DNA from: Didymella arachidicola
Taxonomy: Eukaryota > Ascomycota > Dothideomycetes > Pleosporales > Didymellaceae
Direction of reading: 5' to 3'
Assembly: GCA_016630955.3 (NCBI GenBank)
Contig: CM049986.1
Span: forward strand, 1,116,001-1,180,000
DNA length: 64,000 nt
Below the pieces are notes generated by a model. That model saw only the letters and a program-made list of their open reading frames with translations. It had not been told where the DNA came from and did not search any database. The number at the start of each line of letters is the position of its first letter. The stretch's first letter is position 1. The position numbers and the translations under genes were made by a program. Positions 19,959-29,919 of this stretch are shown here, piece after piece.

Positions 19959-21074
19959 TTATGCTTCTTTGTCAACTTCGGCCTTCGCCTCTGCCGCCGG
20001 CTCCCCCTCCTCCTCTGCTTTACTTCCTTCTGTCACAGCAACACTTTCTGCACCTATCCCCAGCTCCACTCCAAGCTCATCCAAGAATTTCTCCGCCTTA
20101 CCCTTGCTCCTCTTCTCTCGCATAGCCCGTTTCTTCTCCTCGACCAGCCTCTTCCTCTCGTCCAGCTTGTCTTTCCTTTCCTGTCTCACCCTCTCAGTCT
20201 CCGCCCTCTCCTTTTCCAGCCTCGCCATCTGCTCTCTCCTCTCTTCCTCATCCTTATCGAAGTACATGAAACCAGTGCCCCTCGTCCTGGCTTCCTGCCT
20301 GCCATCAAAATGCAGTTCTGGTGGCGGCGTAAGCTCCTTGTCCCTCTTCGCCGCCAGATCAGCCATAGCCTGGGCAATCGTCTCGTCGGGATTGAAAGCA
20401 TTCGTCTGCACCGTGTCGCCGTAGATGATCTGCTCTGGAGCTTCAGGGCGCGCGGTAAAGCGGTCAGGCGCATCGTTCTCTTGTGTTCTCTTCCGGCGCT
20501 CCTCCCGCAGCGCCTCTGCACGCGAACCTTTTCTTGTCCGGCCAAACTCATCCACGTACTCGACCTCCTCTTCATCGGCGCTGTCACCTTCGTCAGAGGA
20601 GGAGGAGGCGTTTCCAGCGTCGTCCTTGGACGCTTGTGCGTCGGCCCATTTGCGATCGAAGTCGACGCCGTAGCGGTCTTCGATGTCCTCCACATCCCCG
20701 CGCTTCAACGCGTTATATAGGCGCGCTTTCTCTTCCATGCGCCGCTGCGTGCGCTTCCAATGCGACGCATCTTCGTCTTTCTCGTCGCTGGTGCGGCCGC
20801 GGTGCTTTTGCGTGGCGAGATTCGTGTCGTCGAGGTCGGCGAGCGCGCGTTTCTTCACATTTTTGTTGTGTGTCTTGAATATGTCGTCTTTATCTTTGCG
20901 CGCGCGGGCGGCGGGTTTGCTCGCGTCGCTGGCCGACGACGAGGCTTTGATCAGGTTGGACAGCGTCGAAGAGAAGGCGACGGTGCTGCTGCTGGAGATT
21001 TCCTTGCGCTTGCTGCGCGCAGAATTCTTGGCGCCATACAGGTGCGCGTCTTTGCCGGAGAGGTGGTTGGACAT
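19959..21074 (-). CDS. CCDC174-family coiled-coil protein
   Basis: Nuclear protein family (human CCDC174) linked to the exon-junction complex and RNA metabolism. Single exon of 371 residues. The start MSNHLSGKDAHLYGAKNSAR was chosen over an upstream frame extension because it is the first ATG with family-like sequence. A central conserved block reads VEYVDEFGRTRKGSRAEALR, preceded by MEEKARLYNALKRGDVEDIE and DRYGVDFDRKWAD. A long charged coiled coil follows (EERREQMARLEKERAETERV) with Lys/Glu-rich sequence to the end. FGRTR is a hallmark of the DUF4078 region of this family. Role in this fungus is inferred from the family only. It is divergent from HOM6. Confidence 0.8.
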   Translation of the reverse strand: MSNHLSGKDAHLYGAKNSARSKRKEISSSSTVAFSSTLSNLIKASSSASDASKPAARARKDKDDIFKTHNKNVKKRALADLDDTNLATQKHRGRTSDEKDEDASHWKRTQRRMEEKARLYNALKRGDVEDIEDRYGVDFDRKWADAQASKDDAGNASSSSDEGDSADEEEVEYVDEFGRTRKGSRAEALREERRKRTQENDAPDRFTARPEAPEQIIYGDTVQTNAFNPDETIAQAMADLAAKRDKELTPPPELHFDGRQEARTRGTGFMYFDKDEEERREQMARLEKERAETERVRQERKDKLDERKRLVEEKKRAMREKRSKGKAEKFLDELGVELGIGAESVAVTEGSKAEEEGEPAAEAKAEVDKEA

Positions 21075-21299
21075 GGTTGTGGTTACATTTTGGTGGTTAG
21101 GGAGACGCGACGTGAGAGCGATAACGGAGCGGGAAGTTGCATCATGGCGCAGTGCCCCGCGACCCCACGTCGAAAGTTGTGAATCGGCCGCCGAGCGGGT
21201 CCGCAAGGCGTGAGTAGCTGATGACAGTGTCTCTGAGGTCTGTATAGCTTCATCTTTCTTCACTGAAGCTTCACAGAGCCAATTGACACCACAGCCACC
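21075..21299. promoter_or_regulatory. Short bidirectional promoter CCDC174 / HOM6
   Basis: 225 bp between two divergent start codons. It must serve both an RNA-metabolism gene and an amino-acid biosynthesis gene. I see no convincing Gcn4/CPC1 site (TGACTC core) here. Confidence 0.55.
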
Positions 21300-22496
21300 A
21301 TGTCTCCTCCCCGTCAAGTCTTCATTGCCGTCATTGGTACGTACAGCCGCTCAAATAACACAGCACTTTTCCAACGCCCCTCAGAACAACATGGAATGCC
21401 ATACTGACTCCCTCCAGGCGCCGGCGGCGTAGGAAAAAGCTTCCTAAACCAGCTCACAGGCCTCGCCCAACGTCTCTCCCAATCGCCCTCTTCACCGTAC
21501 TACCTCTCTCTGATCTGGCTCTCGACGTCCAAGAAGGCCCTCTACCATGCCGACTACAAGTCGCTGTCCAACTGGGAGTCGGAGCTGCAGAACAACGCTA
21601 AACCTGCTTTGCCGCTGCCGCAGCTACAGGACTACCTCGTCAAAGCCCCGGGCAAGGTCGTCCTTGTGGACAACACCAGCAACCAGGATGTCGCTGACGC
21701 ATACCCAAGCTTCCTGAAGAAGGGCATCAGCATCGTCACACCGAACAAGAAGGCCTTCAGCGGCAACCTGCAGCTGTTCAAGGACATCTTCAGCGCTGCC
21801 TCCAACGGCTCTGGCTCAGGCGGCTACATCTTCCACGAGTCGTCTGTCGGCGCCGGTCTTCCCGTCATCAGCACACTCAAGGACCTCGTCGAGACAGGCG
21901 ACCGCGTGACCAAGATCGAGGGTGTCTTCTCTGGCACCATGAGCTTCCTGTTCAACAGCTTCCAGCCCACGTCCGGTGGTGGAGGACAGTTCAGCGCCGA
22001 GGTCAAGACCGCAAAGGACAAGGGGTACACTGAGCCCGATGCACGCGACGACCTCAACGGCCTGGATGTGGCGCGCAAACTCACTATCCTGGCGCGTCTC
22101 GCGGGCTTGGATGTTGAGAGCCCGACCTCGTTCCCTGTGCAGAGCCTGATCCCCAAGGAGCTTGAGTCCTGCCAGTCAGGCGACGAGTTCCTCGAGAAGC
22201 TGCCGCAATTTGATGGGCAGATGGACGAGCTGAAGCAGCAGGCTGAGAAGGAGGGTAAGGTTGTGAGATTTGTGGGGTCGGTCGATGTGCCCGGTAATGC
22301 TGTCAAGGTCGGGCTGGAGAAGTTCGACAAGAGCCATCCTATTGCTGCGCTGAAGGGTAGCGACAACATCATTGCTTTCTACACCGAGAGGTACGGTGCT
22401 AATCCCTTGATCATTCAGGGTGCGGGTGCTGGTGGCGAGGTCACAGCTATGGGTGTTACTGCAGATCTCATCAAGGTCCTGAGGTTGCTGCACTAG
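21300..22496 (+). CDS. HOM6: Homoserine dehydrogenase
   Basis: Converts aspartate semialdehyde to homoserine with NAD(P)H, the branch step to threonine and methionine. Exons 21300-21336 and 21418-22496 encode 371 residues. The intron interrupts the dinucleotide-binding loop: FIAVIG joins AGGVGKSFLNQL to restore GxGGVG. Other family blocks are ALPLPQLQDYLVKAPGKVVL, ISIVTPNKKAFSG (with the catalytic-site lysine), FHESSVGAGLPVISTLKDLV, IEGVFSGTMSFLFN, and GYTEPDARDDLNGLDVARKL with the active-site Asp/Lys region. Length equals that of the monofunctional fungal enzyme (about 360). There is no aspartokinase domain. Confidence 0.97.
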
Positions 22497-22720
22497 GATG
22501 AGGCGAGTGTCGCTGTGAGGGCGGCACGACTGTAATGATGACAATGAATCAAAAGCTCTCGATGTTCAGGACTTTCTTGAACAATCCTATACACTACGAA
22601 GGCAGCACGTAGACTGATGTGGCCAGCTATTTCACACTTAGCTACTTTGAGAGCGTTCATTCACGCATTCGACGCACTACATGCAAGCTTGCCAAATCAC
22701 TTCCCCTCAACGGCTCGTCG
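22497..22720. other. 3' flank of HOM6
   Basis: Short non-coding spacer leading into the TATA-box repeat array. Nothing else is recognised. Confidence 0.5.
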
Positions 22721-23110
22721 GCCGGGTATATAAACAGCCAGTCCCTCACATATAATGCTCTCACACATCTCTGCCTCCCAAAGTCTACTCAAAATACCTT
22801 ACATCTTCTTTTTATGCTTCTCTGCCAAGTCTTCCAAACTTACGTTGTTCTGGGACATGCTCGCGGCTCTTCTGTATCTCAAAGGACAAATACATCCAGC
22901 GATGCACTGCGCCTCTCTCTGTTGCAGTCATTGAAATGATCATCGAGCTCATTAAATGCTTCTCGGCGATGGGCTGCCCACGTATATAAATGTTATAGCT
23001 TCATGCTCGATGCTTCCATACGACTCTGCCTCCCAAAGTCATTTCTGGAAATAAACACCTTTACGTTCCATGCTTCTCTTTTGCCAGGACTTCCAAGTCC
23101 AAACTCAAAA
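22721..23110 (+). repeat. Two diverged ~256-bp tandem units, each TATA box plus pyrimidine leader
   Basis: TATATAAA occurs at 22727-22734 and 22983-22990, 256 bases apart. An identical 17-mer (ctctgcctcccaaagtc) follows at 22769-22785 and 23024-23040, 42 and 41 bases after the respective TATA boxes. Downstream, both copies continue with matching but diverged text (atgcttctct ... gccaag/gccagg ... cttccaa). A related third unit, TATATATT at 25790 with ctctgtccccgg at 25833, lies beyond the transposon with nearly the same spacing. The organisation resembles repeated core promoters with CT-rich start regions. Confidence 0.65.
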
Positions 23111-23235
23111 AGCATATGCTTGCAGTTGCTCGGCTCCTGAAGGACAATAAGAACGTGCAAATGATTGTGTGGACTGTATCTCTCTCTTTCCCAAATGTCG
23201 CACGTTTGTGCTCAACAATAATAGCGTTAGCGATA

Positions 23236-23302
23236 ACGTACGTGTACAACGAGCGGGACAGTCAACGAGCGGGACACTTTTGCCAAGACCACACCAAAAC
23301 TC
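23236..23302 (+). repeat. Left terminal inverted repeat of the Fot1/pogo element
   Basis: Begins acgtacgtgtacaacgag, contains one full 16-bp subunit and the start of the next, and ends accacaccaaaactc. It is the reverse complement of the right end apart from one subunit fewer. Confidence 0.93.
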
Positions 23303-23315
23303 CCTTCCTACACTA

Positions 23316-24971
23316 ATGCCTCCCCAACAACTGCAATTTAACGCGTTAAAAGAGTGTCAGATACAGCTTGCGCTTCAAGCTCTCAAACAAGACGCGAGCC
23401 TCTCAGTGCGACGCGCTGCAGCTATCTACAACGTGCCTAAAAGCACACTGCACCAACGACGCGCTGGACGACCTTCACGCGTTGATACTATGGCTAACTT
23501 ACAGAATTTAACCAGCGCTGAGGAGCAGGTGATTGTTATGCGCATACTTGAGCTGGTCACGCGAGGAGAGTCCCCCCGGCTTGAAGTTGTGGCTGATATG
23601 GCCAATTCTCTGCGAAAAGAGCGCGGTTTGGCCCCTGTTGGCCCAAGGTGGGCCAGCAGGTTTGTTTCGCGTCAGGAGGAGCTCAAAACAGTCTTTAATC
23701 GCAAGTACGACTACAAGCGAGCCCTCTGCGAGGATCCCGAGGTAATCCAGGGCTGGTTTGGCCTAGTAGCCAATATCAAAGCCAAGTATGGTATCCTGGA
23801 CAATGACACGTACAACTTCGACGAGACAGGCTTCATGATGGGCCAGATATCCACTGGAGTCGTTGTCACAGATTCAGAGAAGCCAGGACGAGCAAAGCAG
23901 GTCCAGCCGGGCAACCGGGAGTGGGTAACAGTCATTAAGGGCATCAATGCCACAGGATGGGCTATTCCGCCCTACATCATCTTCAAAGCCCGCCAACACC
24001 AGTCCAGCTGGTACAAGGACGACGATTTGCCCCAAGATTGGACTATTGCTATCTCTGAGAACGGCTGGACTACTAATAAGCTTGGTTTTGACTGGTTGAA
24101 GCACTTTGACAGGCATACAAAGACGCGTACTGTTAGTACCTACCGTATGCTGATTATTGACGGTCATGGGAGCCACAACTCTGCAGAATTCAAGCAATAC
24201 TGCAAGGATCACAAGATTATGACCCTATGCATGCCTGCGCACTCGTCGCACCTCCTGCAGCCACTTGACGTGGGTTGTTTTGGCCCTCTGAAGAAGGCGT
24301 ATGGGGATGAGGTCAATGAGCTCATGCGCAACCGGATTAACCACATCACAAAGCAGGAGTTCCTGCCATGCTTTAAAGCGGCTCACAAGAAAGCTGTTAC
24401 CCCTAGCAACATCTAGGGAGGGTTCCGAGGCGCAGGACTGGTCCCTTTTGACCTAGAACGGGTCATATCAACCCTTGATGTGAAGCTGCGCACTCTATCA
24501 CCACCACTCCCTACAAACAACGAGCCCTAGCAGTCGCAAACGCTAAGCAATACCCTAGAATTTGGGTCGCAATCAGCTTTAATTCGAGAGAAGTATAAGA
24601 AGCAGCAGGGCAGCTCACCAAACTCTGTGCTAAGCGCGCTTGAGCACTACGCAAAGGGGGCAGCAATTGTTGCGCACAAGCTGGTTTTAGCACAACAAGA
24701 GAACGCTGAGCTTCGAGCAGCCAATGAAGCCGCCACGCGACGTAAATCGCACAAAAGAAAGCGTATTCGAACTGAGGGGAGCCTTACAGTTGAAGAAGGC
24801 CAGCGGTGAACCACTCTGCAGGAGTTTGGGGCGCGTGGTGATGGTAAGAAGGCAAAGAAGCGGGTGCGCGCTGAAGGAGGTGAACCATCCCAACGACGCT
24901 GTGGACGGTGCGGAGAGAGTGGGCACAACGCGCGAACGTGCAAGAATGCTGTAGAAGAGGTCTCTAAGTAA
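23316..24971 (+). pseudogene. Pogo/Fot1 transposase (CENP-B HTH, DDE endonuclease, CCHC knuckle) with three stop codons
   Basis: Would catalyse cut-and-paste transposition. ATG 23316 opens the frame MPPQQLQFNALKECQIQLAL. The helix-turn-helix region is SVRRAAAIYNVPKSTLHQRR, followed by a CENP-B-type DNA-binding region (GPRWASRFVSRQEELK). The DDE triad is visible: NFDETGFMMG, LIIDGHGSHNS and LLQPLDVGCFGPLKKAY. The frame stays open except for TAG 24414-24416, TAG 24528-24530 and TGA 24807-24809. Beyond them the same frame continues with GGFRGAGLVPFDLERV, a coiled region and a terminal zinc knuckle CGRCGESGHNARTCK ending at TAA 24969-24971. No frameshift was found. All three stops can be explained by single C-to-T or G-to-A transitions (CAG to TAG, TGG to TGA), as in RIP or deamination damage. 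Confidence 0.92.
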
Positions 24972-25032
24972 TGTTACAGCTTGTTTCACCCTATGCAGGG
25001 CTAAAGTGTGGTGTTTTGGGCCATAATAGGGT

Positions 25033-25115
25033 GAGTTTTGGTGTGGTCTTGGCAAAAGTGTCCCGCTCGTTGACTGTCCCGCTCGTTGACTGTCCCGCTC
25101 GTTGTACACGTACGT
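25033..25115 (-). repeat. Right terminal inverted repeat with an extra 16-bp subunit
   Basis: Read on the minus strand it begins acgtacgtgtacaacgag and contains an additional tandem copy of the 16-bp subunit compared with the left end, making it exactly 16 bp longer. Confidence 0.93.
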
Positions 25116-25117
25116 TA

Positions 25118-27900
25118 GCAACTTTCAACATCGAAAGCCGAAATTGTCGTCCTGATGCTTTGGCTCTTCTTTATCTGAAACACACGAGCTACGCCATGTG
25201 GGATCATGTTCTCGTATGGCCATTACTTTCGCTATATGTTGAACAGAGAAGAGCATCCGTGTTTCGCATGTCTAGGCAGCCACATTTTGCAAAGACATGT
25301 GAACGAGAACGTTTTACGCGCGCAATATGCGGTGCTCTCTTCTGCCAGGTACACAAGGATGCGTTCTCTTGTCTCCAATGCTTCCGTACGCCTCTGCTTC
25401 TCAAGAGTAATTGCAAAAATACGAGCTCAAGCGATATGATTCTTCTCTGTCAGCGCTCTCAAAAAGAATTACTAGAGGCGTATGCTCCCTTCTTTCTGGG
25501 TCTTCCGCTTTCGGCCACTATCTCGATATATCTACGCACATTTCCGGGCACTCCTCCTGACAGCAGACAATATTGCTTGCTCTCGAACCAAAAATCAAAA
25601 GACTGGGGAGAGATGTCTGTCCCATTGACTGCCAGCCTTCTTACACTCCAAAACCACGCATCACTCTGTATGTGTCGCTCTGGCCCTGGTATCGATGATC
25701 AGAGCACCATGAATGGTGTTGTTGCAGTTCGAGCTAACGAAATACCACAAATACCTGCACTCGGTGCCATGTTCTGAGAAGGCAGGGGGTATATATTCAT
25801 CCTTCGCTTGGATACCTCAATCCTTCCGAGTTCTCTGTCCCCGGAGATCCGGTATCAAAAGCTCAAGGCAAACAAGTCATGTTCTCTTGCCTGTCTGTTC
25901 CCGAAAAACGAACGGCTACGTCGTCATGTCGAGACAGACTCAAGCAGTGTTGATATTGCTGTCGCAGCGGCGTGTTGTAAAATCGCAAGCAGCGAGAGCG
26001 AACCAAATGTGTGCTTTTAAATAAAGGGTATCCAGTCTCTGCATCTCGATTCTTGGTGCAGTGTGGCTTCCAAAGACCACTATCCAAGGACCCAGGCAAA
26101 TCATTCATGTTGTCTTTCCTTTCTGACTTCAAAGCCGACAAGGACTATTTGTATGCGTCTGCCGCCTTCTCTTCCTATGATTTGGAATTACGTCGGACAG
26201 ACTTTTCTCCTCCACAGTTCTTCTGTCCTCTGGAAATATTGAAACAAATCACAGACATCACGCGCCTATGTTCTCAACTAGGTAAAAGGGTTCAAAGACT
26301 CGCTGTTCGCGAATGTCTTGATTCCGTGCACTTGTCTGCTCCCGAAAGACTGGTACCAAAAGCCGTGACATTTTTCCATATGTTCGTTTCCGTTCTGGAA
26401 CCAGAAAGCACAGTGACGATCTCATGGCTTCCGTTCAACTCATGAAATTTAAATCCCCTGGGGGCAGGGCATGCCCGTTTAAACATACACAGACATGACC
26501 CACGGCAAAAGACACTCATCGGAGGTATAAGTTTTTGTCCGATCATTAGAGACTCATGAACGTTTCTTCGGTACTGCAACGGCGAAACCGTCTTCAAAGC
26601 TTACAACTCACCTTGCTCTTGTTGAGTGACCGTCGTGCATGACTCACGCTCAACTCTCGGCTGCGTTTTATCACACCACAGCATAGCCGAGCTTCCCGAC
26701 ATGTGCATCTTCACCTCTAATATGACGCACCCATCTCGGTCTGGCCAGATGTTGCTTTCTTGGCTGTGGTGGATCTACACCGGACCGCAGGTCAAGTACA
26801 GTCCGGGGAATGTGGCTAGTGAGAAGAACTGAGGGACTGCTGACGTGGCTGACGTGGCTGAGCTACCGTAGTGTCGCTTGCTGCATGCATAGCGACATGA
26901 GCTGGAGGGGCATCTGTGCCGAGATCCGCGGGGTCCGAGGAGGGTGAGTGGCACGAATGGTCAGTCGATTGTATCAAAGTCTTTGGCATGCGAGGAATCA
27001 TCTGTACAAGGTCTCAGGGACTCCGTTGCCTGCTTGTGATGGAGTCAGACTGAGCTCATCTGATCCATACAGAAAGAGGGACATCTGCCAAGGCCGATGC
27101 AATCCTCCCACACCTTACACATGCCCGAGACTTGCATTGTCGATGATTTGCCTTATATTCCGCACCATGTCTTCGGTCAGCCGGTACCCCACCCCGTACT
27201 TTTGTCCGACTTATAGTCTCGAGTCCTGCCCGCTATTACTCGTACAAACCCATGAGAATAGATTCGTTTCGATGGCTTAGTACGTTGTACAACGACGTGT
27301 CCGACACATGGACGCCCAGGTCGCAGGACCAACGCAACCAAGCAATACTTCAAGGGTGTGTTGACCATGGCACCGGAACCGCACTGGTCTTGGACTTGTT
27401 ACACTGATCTGGGCATCTGTTTCGTGATGAGTGCGCGGGGAGTCAAGCAATGCGCTTCTGGGACTGGCATGATATTCCCTTCTCTTATTATCGTCCGCGT
27501 GCTGTCTCTTTGTACAGCTGCCCGCGTGAACACAGGAGCGAGTGCTTGTGAAGTGACTGCTTGCCAAGCGGTGCCGAGGATGCTTGGCAGCGGAGCGATG
27601 GGATGAGGGGGTTAGCGTGGGCGAGATGCTGCAGGATGGCGCTGAGGCTGTGCAGGTGTATCGACATGGGCTGCATGAGAGGGCAGCCAGCGCGATGTCG
27701 TGCGTATTCGTGCGCATGAAATTATCGTTACAATGTTGTTTGAGATGATGTGTAGAGCGATAATACCTAGGTATGGTTGCTGCAAGCTGATCTTCGGGTG
27801 ATGTGCAACCATTGTCCAACAGCAGCGAACAAACTTGGAAGTAGTTAGTCATGTCTGTATCGCAGAGGGACTAGAGATGTGCTTCTTTTGATCCGCTGTC
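25118..27900. other. Gene-free region with a further TATA unit and degenerate leader-like motifs
   Basis: No gene supported. A 268-codon plus-strand frame at 24971-25777 crosses the transposon end and so is chance. TATATATT at 25790-25797 is followed by ctctgtccccggagatccgg at 25833, and similar text, ctgctcccgaaagactgg then taccaaaagcc, appears near 26337-26365. Short degenerate pyrimidine-plus-ccaaag motifs recur every 60-150 bases up to about 26,450. From 26,600 the sequence looks ordinary and non-coding, with a 9-bp tandem repeat at 26839. Confidence 0.45.
26839..26862 (+). repeat. 9-bp tandem repeat
   Basis: gctgacgtg occurs twice in tandem with a partial third copy (gctgag). The units contain the CRE-like core tgacgt, but no promoter context is evident. 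Confidence 0.7.
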
Positions 27901-27912
27901 GTCCGCTGAGAG

Positions 27913-29053
27913 TCATGATTGGTCATGGTGAGGTGCATGCGTAGCCGCAGAAGTAGTCTTACCAAGCGCCGAAATGATGCACCGAGTTCTTTGGCGGAAT
28001 CGCGATTCGTGACGTCTGTGTCGTGGGCCGCAAGGGAATCTAACATGCAACCTCCGGGTTCGTTGCTTCATAAATGGCTGGGTTTGGGCTGCAATGCTGG
28101 AGCGTGCACGTTCAGGGCGCTCAGGAGAACGGGGGATCTCATGTTGCAGGACTGTTCGCAGATGAATGATCGTCAACGAGATTGTCGCAGTGGCCTCACT
28201 CGTGTGATGAATCCTATGATAGACACGGTTTGGGTCGAGAAGGAAGGTGCATTCGGCCCACGAGACAATGACTTCATCTGAGAGCGTGACCGGCGGACCG
28301 CTGAGCGCCGTTTCGGACCTTTCTACGTCTGTCAAGAGATTGACATGGTTCTCCCGCGTAGGATCCTTCGGCATGCCGACAGCTTCGCTACCGATGTTGG
28401 TATATGCAGCCTTGATATGGGCCACGTTTTCCAGGCGGGATGTCCTAGGGGTGTCAGAGGTCGCAACAGCGCAGGCCACAGTGTGCGCCCGCGGGCGGAC
28501 ACTCGAGAAAGGCGTCGAGGAGCATGTTGCCTTCTACAGCATCCACCGCTGCCAGATGCGCAGCTGTGACGACGTGCTTGAGTCAAGTTGACACTTCGGA
28601 ACCGCGGGGAGACGATCCCCGGCAGAGGTCTCCTGTCCGAGTCGCCTGGCAAAATAGACACCCTGGCCGCACGCAGATTGCAACCATCTTCAGTCGCCAA
28701 AGCGCGGTCGCTATGTGAGGACGGCAGGTCTGCCTGTCGCACAGGGGCGCCAATGAAGGGACACGGTGCGGCGTCGTCGCCTGATACAAACTCGTCTCTG
28801 CCAATGAGCTCCACCACGTTCGCGCAACGAAAGGGCGCCCGGCTGCGATCACGAACAGAACAACCAACGATCCGGGAGCGGTGAGACGTGGACGTTTCGT
28901 TTGCTTTGCGCGTCCCAGGACAATGGCACGGATCTGCTCAGGGGAGTGAAGGGGCTTGTCCCTAGTTGTTACCAACTTTTGGCGCGCCGTTAGCCTGAGC
29001 TCCGTGTGCATCGTCCCGCCGCCGCGGACGGGCATGTTGATGAATGAATCCAT
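27913..29053 (-). pseudogene. Possible decayed gene on the minus strand, family unknown
   Basis: Three overlapping minus-strand frames carry protein-like segments in sequence. ATG 29053 opens MDSFINMPVRGGGTMHTEL with 157 codons. A second frame near 28600-28480 reads LKHVVTAAHLAAVDAVEGNM and LLDAFLECPPAG before a stop. A third frame continues at about 28485 with VACAVATSDTPRTSRLENVA, then HIKAAYTNIGSEAVGMPKDP and SDEVIVSWAECTFLLDP, to 27913. A one-base shift would join the second and third. These stretches have balanced amino-acid use unlike nearby noise frames, but I recognise no family. Missed introns instead of decay are possible. Confidence 0.35.
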
Positions 29054-29919
29054 GTCTAAACCGTGTCGGGCAATTGAGAAGTCAAGTCATGGTACGCGTG
29101 GCTGTTAGAGACCGTCAATCTCCTCTCCGCCCACGCTAGGCCTGCTCCCATGTCAGTCATAGAAGGCCTGTCGTACGCTTCGCAGCCCAGCGCCGCGGTG
29201 CATAATAAATAAAGTCTGCTGTGCGACCACTGCTGTCCAGCTCACCACTCCCGTCACGCAAATTATTGCTCCAATACTAGATAAAGCTGACCTCATCACC
29301 ACCTGCAGCGCCTGCCCGAGTTACTATAACTCTATTTGACTGTCCCCACCGCTCATCAGCGTGAGCCAGGCAGCACCAAGACACCAGCGAAAGTAATAAC
29401 TCGTCATCTTTCCACCAGCTTCCGCTCTCCGCCATCTTCCAAGGAAGCAACATCTGGCCGAATCATACTGGCTAGCGTTACTCGCCGTCGCGCTACAGAA
29501 GCTCTCCCCGCTCCCCGTCGACTTGGAAAGGCAAGGGGTCTCCTGCTTGCACCCTATCAGCTCCCATCCCTTGGTATACCGCAAGCACTCACTGAGCCCG
29601 GTCTTGCATCCATAAGTGCAAGCCTGCCGCCTGCTGGAAAATCACTCAGAACCATCTCAACTTTGGTCCACCGTACTCGACCATCACCCCGCTCTTACAT
29701 CCATCAGTGTGGCTGTGAAGACTAGCAACTAGTCTACCCCGGGGATCGTCGCCACCACCAAGCCTTTGTCTTGTGACAGCTGCCATCAAATCGCTCAACC
29801 AGAAACCACGCATACACGTACCAGCTATACATAAACACCACGTCTTCCATCACGGCTTCTCTGCTCAAGGAACAACATCCCGCATTTGCATCTACATCGA
29901 AATCACCTGAGCCATCACC
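29054..29919. other. Intergenic, probable promoter and 5' UTR of the gene at 29920
   Basis: A tata-like cataataaataaag lies near 29200. The plus-strand frame 29336-29725 has low-complexity Ser/Pro/Arg content and no domain, and I treat it as 5' leader or chance. No repeats were seen. Confidence 0.45.

Larger units (their letters stand above)
23236..25115 (+). mobile_element. Fot1/pogo-type DNA transposon, complete ends, decayed transposase
   Basis: A Tc1/mariner-superfamily element of 1,880 bp bounded by inverted repeats and flanked by TA at 23234-23235 and 25116-25117, the expected TA target duplication. The left terminal repeat is 67 bp (23236-23302) and the right 83 bp (25033-25115). They match by eye except that a 16-bp subunit (acgagcgggacagtca) occurs in an extra tandem copy on the right. 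The internal gene carries three in-frame stops, so the copy cannot make full-length transposase itself, but the ends look intact and could be mobilised in trans. It lies inside the TATA-unit array. Confidence 0.93.

Noticed and set aside
21075..21299. General amino-acid-control (TGACTC) site in the HOM6 promoter
   Set aside because: No convincing copy of the core is present between the two start codons.
24971..25777. 268-codon plus-strand frame
   Set aside because: It starts in the transposon's 3' end and runs through the terminal repeat into flanking DNA, so it cannot be an ancestral gene.
29336..29725. 130-codon frame before the Cys-containing gene
   Set aside because: Ser/Pro/Arg-rich with no ATG in good context and lying where a 5' leader is expected; treated as non-coding.
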